Below are positions 56,409 to 64,000 of a DNA stretch of 64,000 bases, in pieces. Numbering within the stretch: the first letter of the stretch is position 1; each line of letters opens with the position of its first letter. The notes under the pieces were generated by a model, which was not told the origin of the DNA, made no database searches, and saw only the letters and a list, made by a program, of their open reading frames with translations. The position numbers were made by a program, and so were the translations under genes. The stretch covers positions 61,455,753 to 61,519,752 of the forward strand of contig CM043959.1 of NCBI GenBank assembly GCA_014529385.2, given 5' to 3'. Source of the DNA: Adiantum capillus-veneris. Its lineage: Eukaryota > Streptophyta > Polypodiopsida > Polypodiales > Pteridaceae.

Positions 56409-56803
56409 GTTAACAAAATTTATGTTTATACTTAGTGTATGCTTTGGCAGTTCAAAACCTTAGTTGCCACTCCTCTTAGCCTTTGAAAATCGGCTCTTAA
56501 GTATCTACACCCACGGCTCAAAGTGGTTAATTATAGAAAGTAGAGGAGTAGGTTTAACATAGCAGAGTTGCCAAGGGCTAGCTCCTTTCGGACTTCTTAT
56601 GGCTCAATAATGGTAAAGCCGTAGGCAAGTCTAAAAAGACTCCATTAGTAAGTCCAAAGCTCCCGAGGTGTGCACCATCCCCCACATAGTGGGCTTAACA
56701 AAACCGATATTAGATCCCATTTCCACTTAGTCTATTATAATTAACAACATCAACCATTTATAGGCTACCTAAGGACCTCTCTTCTTAAGCAAGAAAAGAG
56801 AAA
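56409..56803 (-). other. Leader of the chromovirus
   Basis: Short untranslated region between primer site and gag. No repeats of the kind seen in the tRNA-Asp-type leaders. Confidence 0.7.
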
Positions 56804-56821
56804 CCAAATGCTCTGATACCA
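56804..56821 (-). other. Primer-binding site, initiator tRNA-Met
   Basis: The minus strand reads TGGTATCAGAGCATTTGG. Its first 12 bases are the standard plant initiator tRNA-Met match. One base separates it from the LTR. Confidence 0.92.
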
Positions 56822-56822
56822 A

Positions 56823-58372
56823 TGTAATGGAATTTGCCTATTCAATTTGAGAGTAGCGGAATTTAATGAGAGTACTTTCAAGAAATGATTTTGTGAGCAT
56901 AGCGGGTCGACATAATTGAAGATAGCAACATAATTATAGCAATTAGTTAACTTGGCATGGACAATACTTTTGCAAGAGAGAGAATTTAGAGAACATGACA
57001 ACAGTTGAGGACCGGATTAATGTGGAGACGGTCCCCCCTCCAATAGGCATTTGTATTATGATTTCTCCCATAAAGAGAGACTTGTTACAATACATTCTTT
57101 GTGTTCCTTGTGACCTAGGTGAAGCAACGAAGATGGAAAGCTTCATGCATCACCATCATAGCATAACCTAAACTTGAAGAAAGCTTTAACTATACCAAGC
57201 CTCAGTCCCAAGACCTCAAACACCTTCGAAGGTGGAGAGAGCTAGCAGGGAATGAGGGTAGGAAAGAGGAAGAAGAAACATTTCATACGAGAAAGAGCTA
57301 GTTCCTCACTTATCATAACTCTTGTGATAGCATACATAATAGCATAGTAATGAAGAAGAAATAGATGGCAATCTCAAGCATTGAAGCATGGCTCTTGGAT
57401 GGATTTTCACTCCATAGCCAAGAGTGTTGGTGTAGGCTCTCAACCTCTACTTGCTTGGAGAAGGAGAGGGAGCTCTTGCACTTTGCATAGTACACAATGA
57501 GAGTGTTTGTGAGTGTGTGTGGGTGAGTATACCCCCGAAGCACCCCCCTAGCTTGCTTGGGTCGACCCCCCCTTGTAGCTCATGCTTGAAGCTCATTGGA
57601 CCCCTCCAAGCCTAGCCAATCACAAGCAGGAGCCATTACAAGCAACATGGGTAGCCTTGGGACAAGTGTCCCCCTTTCCCCTTTGAGAGAGAGGACTTGA
57701 TAAATACAAAATCAATTAATTAAATATCCTAAATTATCATTGGACCCCTTGGGTGGCCAACCAATAGGTTTCAGGCACACCATGAGGGCAACATGGGAAG
57801 GAACTTGACAAGTGTCCTTGCTGCCTCTTGAAGCTGGTGCTTCCCTTGTGTGCGTGTGTGTGTGTGTGTGTATGTGTGTGTGTGTTCTGTCTCATCCCCC
57901 CCCCTTGTAGGCTCGCCCCCCTCCTTGTAGAGATATTTTTGACTTTGGATGAGCAAGCCCCTTAGTCATCAAGCATGACTAAGCACTTGAAGTAGGGGGT
58001 GTTCCCACAAGCATCTCAGGCAAGGTTCTCAAGGAACCTCAAGAACCTTAATCATGCACCAAGTCAAGCACCTCAATCATAGAGCCAGTCAAGCACCTCA
58101 AGCATCTTAATCAAGCACCTCAAGCATGACAAGCACCTCAATCACGACAAGCACCTCGAGCTTGGGCCGGGTTCCCACCTCAAGCTCAGCCCTAGCTTAC
58201 CTAAGGTCAAAGGACTTTTACACACATTATTGAAGGCCTTCAATGGAGCTAACCCTAAGGTCTTATGCTCCATTGGTTAGCCTTGCTCTTGATAGACCAT
58301 CTCCCATTTGGACCCCTTTACTATTGGCCCCGTGTTGAGATAGATCTATAAGCACATATCTATATCTTAACA
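56823..58372 (-). repeat. 5' LTR of the chromovirus, shared with a second internal fragment
   Basis: Collinear with 36998-38498; longer mostly through extra AAGCACCTCA-type units (58090-58160) and a longer GT tract (57849-57884). Confidence 0.88.
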
Positions 58373-59126
58373 CTTGTTCCCATTTATTCTCCCACATTAA
58401 GTAATCAATTTAATATGAGAAAATCATTTGGGTTGGTTAGATATTAGATTTTATGACATTACCTCTCTCTTGAAATCATAGTCGTCCTCGACTATGAGGT
58501 AGAAGAGATAAAGCCTTAGTCATTAGTCAATCGTACTTAGCGGGTAGAGGATCCCTTTTTTACCTTACGACATCTTTCCAAGATGGATGGCTAATCCATT
58601 TGGTGCTTGGGAGACATAGCTGCCGCAAGCATGTCTGCTCTTTACTCCATTTCATTCTCCCAAAGTAGAGTGACAAATTTTACTTGGTGTTTGAGAGACG
58701 TCGTCATCACAAAAATGATTCTAAGGATGCATACTAGTTAAATTTGTGCACAATTAAAAAGAGGATTAGTCTTATAATACAAAAACATGAGTCATTTAAA
58801 AGAGAGTTGTACATTTGCTTACTCTAATGTAGCATTGTAAGCATTGACAAGGTTCATACTATCCTTAAGTTGTACTCCTTGCATCCATTTAGCATCTTCA
58901 AAAGGATAATTTTTGAACTTAATAAGATACCGTCGGATTATCTTACCATGTCGTAGTACCTTGTCTTCATGCCAAAGGACAGCTTCGGGTTGTAGCACCT
59001 CTTCTTGGTCTTCAACTTCGGGAGGGTCTTCAATAATTGGTTCAGTTGGTGGCTCTCCTTTACAGGGCCAATGGTTGGGCAACTTGAGTTGATAAGCCGT
59101 CTCATTGATGGGCTTCAAGATTTGGG
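58373..59126 (-). pseudogene. Second chromovirus internal fragment (chromodomain end)
   Basis: The sequence beyond the right LTR is the same as that beyond the left one: 3' untranslated part, then the chromodomain C-terminus (IIRRYLIKFKNYPFEDAKW). It has an internal deletion of about 43 bases near 59067 and stops matching at 59126. Confidence 0.88.
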
Positions 59127-59303
59127 TCACTAATAAGGGTCTGGTCTTGCGTACCCTCTTTGTAAGAAGTCTACTTATCACAGAAAATGGGGTCACTTGG
59201 AAGAATATTCAAAAGAATGTGTTGCATTCAAGACTTGTTAAGTCCATCAAAGTATGAGGTTTTTTTTGCACCATGATCAAGTTACATGCCTCATTTTTGG
59301 AGC
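59127..59303. other. Unassigned spacer
   Basis: Short stretch between the fragment breakpoint and the inverted repeat; no gene seen. Confidence 0.5.
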
Positions 59304-59985
59304 GAAAAATTGGACTTTTCCATGCGAGGCCATGTTTCGGAGGCAGATTATGCCCATATTATGCATCTTTTGGACCAAAGAACCGTGTCGGGGGGTGTTT
59401 CGGTACTCTAGGGGTCCTGACCAGCCTCCGTGCACCACAGTGTAGAGAAGCCCTGGTTGAAACCGCACCGGGGGGTGTTTCGGTACTTGAGGGGTCCGGA
59501 CCAAGATCCATGCGCCACGGTATGGAGAATCCCTGGTCAATCATTGCTTCACTCTGTGTGTGCCTCTTTACTTTGTAATGAATCGTTATGCATAGAATCA
59601 AATGGCTTTTGGTTATAAAGTGGTAATTTTTGAGGTACCAACCTATTTATTGTTTTCGTCTATTATAAGGTCTCTTTTGCTTTCTTGATGGATTAATACC
59701 CATATTTAACCAGGGCTTCTCCATGCCATGGTGCACGGAGCTTGGTCCGGACCCCTCCAGTACTGAAACACCCCTCGGCGCGGTTCTTTGGTGCAAAAGA
59801 TGCTTGATTTTCCCATAATCTGCATGTTAAACATGGCTTTTGCGTGTCGTGGTACACGGATCTTGGTCCAGACCCCTCGGGTATCGAAACACCCCCCGAT
59901 GCAGTTCTTTGGTGTAAAAGATGCCTGATCTAGCCATAATCTACCCCTGAAACATGGCCTCGCATGGAAAACTCCAAATTTTTGA
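59304..59985. mobile_element. Fold-back-like inverted repeat
   Basis: Left arm about 59304-59538, right arm about 59709-59985, loop about 170 bases. Arms share TTTTCCATGCGAGGCCATGTTT at the outer edge and, inside, repeated GGGGGGTGTTTCGGTAC and GGGGTCCGGACCAAGATCC units. Each arm has two sub-repeats (about 79 bases left, about 122 right). Structured arms with no coding loop are typical of fold-back DNA elements. No clear target duplication. Confidence 0.7.
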
Positions 59986-60344
59986 CAACAATCGGGCCAA
60001 TATATTTTGGCAAAAGAGAATATTTCAGAGAACCCCAATCTCGAGAAAAGCTCAAGACTAGGGATTGATTTTTGGTTTTTCGGCAAGTGATTTAGTTTTT
60101 CGGCGAGTGATTTTTCTCATGTACAATGGAATTTTCTTATTATGAAGTCTTAAAAATGTGTTTTTCTAAAATAAGAATTACAAAAAGTAAATCAAGCTCT
60201 ATACTTAACGCATTTCCATGTCCATATTTAACAGAATAATTTGTCAAATCACAAGAATTTTCACTATCATTAATCTTGGTTAGATATTTCTGAAGTTGGC
60301 TCAAACGTTCTTGAAAATTCCATTTTAGGTATGTTATATAGTTG
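59986..60344. other. AT-rich stretch without a gene
   Basis: A TTTTTCGGC(A/G)AGTGATTT phrase is duplicated near 60075-60115. Nothing else supported. Confidence 0.5.
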
Positions 60345-60670
60345 TGAAGCTTCTACGACACCATCTTCATTGCATCACCTAGGTTACAAGGAACACAAAG
60401 ATTGTATTGTACCAAGTCTCTCTTGATGGGAGAAACTATAATACAATTGCCTATTGGAGGGGGGACCGGCTCCATATGAATCCGGTCCTCAACTATTGTC
60501 ATGTTCTCTAAACTCTCTCTCTTGCAAAAGTATTATTCATGCTAACTTAACTAAGTACCATGTTTATGTTGCTACCATCAATTAAGTTCAACCGCTATGC
60601 TCACAAAGAATCTCTCAAAAGTGCTTCACCTAATTTCCTAATTCCGCTACTCAAATAAATTTTTTGGAGG
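60345..60670 (+). repeat. Truncated, inverted copy of the chromovirus LTR end
   Basis: Read on the plus strand this matches the reverse complement of 36998-37320 (GGAGGGGGGACCG, TTGCAAAAGTATT, ATGCTCACAAA), with clear divergence. It is therefore an older copy in the opposite orientation. It ends just before the copia LTR. Confidence 0.75.
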
Positions 60671-60689
60671 CACTAGTACCAATTTTCAA

Positions 60690-61539
60690 TGTTGTTGAAT
60701 ATAGGAGAATCTGCTAAAACAAGAGACAATTAATAAAGAATCCTTCTAATTTCAAAGAAAAAAGAGCTCCAATAAGTTATTCATGAAAAAAATACATTGA
60801 TCGCACATGTTTTGCAGGAACTAACACTTACCTTAGGATCCTTTGCCAACACTGAAAACTTGTGACCCTTCATAAGCCTTACATACACCCCTCGCATTCT
60901 GCTACATTGGCACCATGTATAGTAGATCTCTATTGCATTGTAATCCTTTGCTAGGTAGCTATGAGCAAGTACATTCTTGCTAGAAATTACTTGACACACA
61001 CATACACACAGTAAAGAAGGAGATGTTGCAGCAAATGTGAAAAGGTTTTTGAAAAGAGATAGGGAGCAAGAGTAGGAAAGTTGATGTTGCACGTCAAGAA
61101 AGAGGTTATGAACTTGAAAGAGAGATAAAAGCTTGGGAAGAGAGTGAAAGTGGACTGGGAACCTAGAAGTTGGAGCTATGGAGATAGAAGTTGCATATCT
61201 AGAATGAGATGTTGGAGCTATGAAGGAAGAGGTTGCAGATCTAGAAGAGAAGATGTTGGAGATATGGAGAAAGAGGTTGCAAATCTGGAAGGAAATGTTG
61301 GAGCTATGGAGAAATAAGTTGCAGATATAGAAGGAGATGTTGTAGTTATGGAGAAAGAGGTTGCATGTTTACAAGGAGATGCTGTAGCAATGGAGTTGTT
61401 GAGATGTAGAGAGAAAGAGAGAGAGACGAGACAAGAGACACACCATATACGCTCCCAAAGACTGATTCATATTGAGGACAAGATACAAATATATAGGTGA
61501 GACCAAGTTCAATAGAGTGAGCCATATATAGCTCCAACA
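60690..61539 (-). repeat. 3' LTR of the copia element
   Basis: Plus-strand edges TGTTGTTGAA...CTCCAACA give inverted TGTTG/CAACA ends. It is adjacent to a C-rich (purine on the minus strand) tract at 61540-61549 that fits a polypurine tract. The matching 5' LTR is outside the window. Confidence 0.65.
61169..61416 (+). repeat. 42-bp tandem repeat in the copia LTR
   Basis: Six units begin near 61169, 61211, 61255, 61297, 61339 and 61381, each close to GTTGGAGCTATGGAGAAAGA then GGTTGCAGATCTAGAAGGAGAT. Five spacings: four of 42 and one of 44. A 42-base period encodes 14 residues on the plus strand (VGAMEKEVADLEGD-like). Confidence 0.88.
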
Positions 61540-61787
61540 CCCCCACTCAAACAAAGGTCTCTAGCTTTGGATGAAAAAACCCTTGGGGAGTTCAAGGGAA
61601 AAACCCAATCCCCTATACAATGTGAAAATATGAACCAGCGGTGATGATGTGAAAGTGAATTGTACATCTATGTACATATATTCAAGTGACTTAGATATCA
61701 CAATGTGCAAATGTGAAGTGTGCATAGTGCATGATACCTAAAAGATTACAATGTCATATATACAAAGCTATTACAATAGCAAAGAAG
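61540..61787 (-). other. Polypurine tract and 3' untranslated part of the copia element
   Basis: Between the pol stop and the LTR. The minus strand reads GAGTGGGGG just before the LTR. Confidence 0.65.
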
Positions 61788-64000
61788 CTAATCTAGAAAG
61801 CGTGAGGCCGAAGCAACTCCAAGCTCCGAGCGCAAGAGGATGAAATGTGACTCATTGAGGCCTTTGGTCAAAATGTCTACAATCATCTGGTCACTTGGAC
61901 AGTGTTCAACCGTAATGGTTCCTTTGCGTACTTCATACCTGACATAATGATAATGGACAACAATGTGCTTTGACTTATTATGTTGAACATAGTCCTTTGC
62001 AAGACTAATAGCACTTTGGTTGTCACACCACAAGGGTGTGCTAGAAAGAGGAGAGTGACCAATATCAACCAGCATTTGTCGAAGCCAAATCAACTCACGA
62101 GCTGCAAGTGATGCCGCAACATATTTTGACTCAGTCGTAGAAACTGCAACACAACGTTGTTTCTTGCTGGTCCAAGAAACAAGACAACCATTTATAAAGA
62201 AGCAATTTCCACTAGTAGATCGCATAGATAAATGTGAGCTTGCCCAGTCTGCATCTGTGTAACCCAAAAGAGAAAGAGATTGCATAGAATCCGATGTGAG
62301 TTGTCGTCGATAGACTAAACCAATATCTGTAGTGCCTTTCAAGTATTTCAATACACGCTTTGCAGCAGAACAATGCTTGAGAGAAGGACATGCAAGATGT
62401 TGTCCAAGATAATTAGCAGCAAACAGAATATCAGGACGAGTGTTCATGCCAACAAACTGAAGACATCCAATCAAGTTAGCATAAGGTTGATTTGTGACAA
62501 GTTGACCGCCATTGTCAGAAGTGTTCTTCGTAGAGCTCGCAAGACAAGGTGTGCTGGCTGAATGTGCAAATTCCATACCAAATTTTTGAATAGTATCTGC
62601 ATTAAACTTTGACTGTCGAAGGAATAAAATACCTTTTTTACGGTTCCGTTGGATTTGAATGCCAAGACTAGAGTGAATCTCTCCAAGATCCACCATATCA
62701 AATGCAGAAGACAATAACTTTTTCACTTGCTGAAGAAATCCCAAATCATTGGAAACAAGGATCGTATCATCCACATAAAGAGCAAGAATCACAAAACTGC
62801 TACCTTGGCGTTCTATGTATAAGTTGGGGTGTGACGAACAAGAGATGAATCCTTTAGAGGTGAGAAAAAGATCAAATTTTGTATAGCAGGCTCGCGAAGC
62901 TTGTTTGAGACCATACAGTGCCTTATGGAGTTGAGCAACAAGGTCTTCTTTACCTGGAATAACAAACCCTTCTGGTTGTTCCATATAAATTTCCTCTTCC
63001 AAGTCACCATTAAGAAAAGCAGTTCGCACATCCATTTGATGAGCTTCTAAATCAAATTGAACAGCAAATACCAATAAAACTCGAACACTTGTAATGCGAA
63101 CAACTAGTGAAAAAGTCTCTTGATAATCAACACCAGCTACTTGGGAGTAAAATTTTACAACTAAACGCGCCTTGAACTTGTCAAAAGATCCATCTGCTTT
63201 TACTTTTGTCTTATACACCCACTTACATTTAATTGCTGTATGACCAGGAGGTAATTCAGTTAGTATCCATGTACCTTTAGAGATAAGAGAATCGTACTCT
63301 GCTTCCATAGCCTCTTGCCATTGATCCTTTTGTGGTGAAGAGGTAGCTTCATCATAAGTAACGGGATCTTCAGAAGTAGAAAAAGCATTATCAGCAATAT
63401 CGTCATCATAAACATGACATGAGCCATGTTCAAAATCAATAGGCAGATCAACAAAAATATCAATATCATCATTGGCAACATTTGGAATGGATGGTTGTGA
63501 AGAGGAAAGTTGCTCTATAGGAAGAGTTTCATCTTCTGAAAGAAATGGAAAAGACTGAAGCAATGATTTAGTATCATCAGAATCATCCATGGACCATGAG
63601 CCTCCCATAAGCTGTTCGTTAAAAGTAGCATCACGATTCACAATTACTTTCTTGGAGGAAGGGTCATAGAATTTTTAGCCTTTGGAAGTGTCAGAATATC
63701 CAATAAAAATAACTTTAAGACCAGGAGCATCAAGCTTTGTTTGTGTTTCTTTGGGAACATGAATATAAGCAATACATCAAAAGGTTCGAAAATGAGATAT
63801 AGAAGGAATGTCACCTGTCCATGCTGTGATGGGTATCTTACCAGAGGGTGCAGTAGTAGGAAGATGATTCTGAATAAATACTGATGTCAAAGTAGCTTCA
63901 GCCCAAAAAACACGAGATAAGCCAGAATGAATCAGCATACATCTTACAGCATTGAGAATAGTGCGATTCTTTCGTTCAGCAACACCATTCTGTTGAGGCG
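61788..64000 (-). pseudogene. Ty1/copia pol, partial at the right edge
   Basis: An open frame from 63641 down to 61788 carries copia RT (KFKARLVVKFYSQV, QMDVRTAFLNGDLEEEIYM, HKALYGLKQASRA, LYVDDTILVSND with both catalytic Asp). It then carries RNase H (GYTDADWASS, SWTSKKQRCVAVST, CDNQSAISLAKD, DILTKGL). The same frame extends upstream to the window edge with integrase C-terminal sequence (QQNGVAERKNRTILNAV, SRVFWAEATLTSVF), broken by two stops (about 63676-63678 and 63776-63778). It is therefore inactive as it stands. The remaining integrase, protease and gag are outside the window. Confidence 0.92.

Larger units (their letters stand above)
36998..58372 (-). mobile_element. Chromovirus (Ty3) element on the minus strand, split by a Tat-type insertion
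   Basis: LTRs lie at 36998-38498 and 56823-58372, with an initiator tRNA-Met primer site at 56804-56821. The order on the minus strand is gag N-terminus (56408), gag-protease-RT-RNase H (43125-40593), integrase and chromodomain (40592-38945). The element is dead, with one stop and two frameshifts in pol besides the insertion. Confidence 0.92.

Noticed and set aside
59273-59618. Several overlapping open frames of 60-100 codons on both strands
   Set aside because: They come from the GC-rich arms of the inverted repeat; mutual mirror images, no motif.
1-64000. Possible endogenous pararetrovirus in the minus-strand relics at 25-32 kb
   Set aside because: I looked for a coat or movement protein pattern near the zinc knuckle and protease. 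The tRNA-Asp-type primer, leader and LTR edge fit an LTR retrotransposon better, and no RT was found to decide.

Overview
This is a land-plant nuclear window made almost entirely of LTR retrotransposons inserted into one another. I find no host gene that I can defend, no rRNA or tRNA gene and no CRISPR array. Plant origin is supported by four things: chromodomain Ty3 elements primed by initiator tRNA-Met, a Tat-type Ty3 element with a second RNase H, a Ty1/copia pol, and primer sites of the tRNA-Asp type known from plant Ty3 elements. The repeat density and long CT/GT tracts suggest a large genome (fern, lycophyte or gymnosperm rather than a compact angiosperm), but the species cannot be fixed from what I see.

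Layout. 0-3.4 kb holds an edge ORF, a reverse-transcriptase scrap, a minus-strand gag relic with its primer site, and LTR-like sequence. 3.4-12.7 kb is an old plus-strand element with a tRNA-Asp-type primer site, a leader carrying repeated 24-bp palindromes and a broken gag. That gag is split at about 8.1 kb by a complete non-autonomous LTR element (8108-11632). 12.7-14.65 kb holds two minisatellite arrays built on self-complementary cores. 15.3-16.05 kb is a chromovirus-like integrase relic, cut by a three-LTR composite (16056-22097) whose internal part encodes only gag and protease. 22.1-34.6 kb is mostly minus-strand relics, including a second tRNA-Asp-type element with another palindrome-bearing leader; it is interrupted by a solo LTR (29205-31930).

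36998-58372 is a minus-strand chromovirus. A younger plus-strand Tat-type element (43126-55411) is inserted in its gag, with a 4-bp target duplication and nearly identical LTRs. A 385-bp tandem duplication later copied one junction. A further chromovirus fragment abuts the right LTR. 59.3-60.0 kb is a fold-back-like inverted repeat. 60.69 kb to the right edge is a minus-strand copia element with its 3' LTR.

The most unusual signals are: (i) perfect or near-perfect 24-bp palindromes, different in sequence but equal in length, repeated in the leaders of two elements that share a primer type; (ii) small ORFs between primer site and gag, one of them recognisable in two different elements; (iii) a shared primer/polypurine signature linking the non-autonomous element to the Tat-type element; (iv) two separate three-LTR composites.
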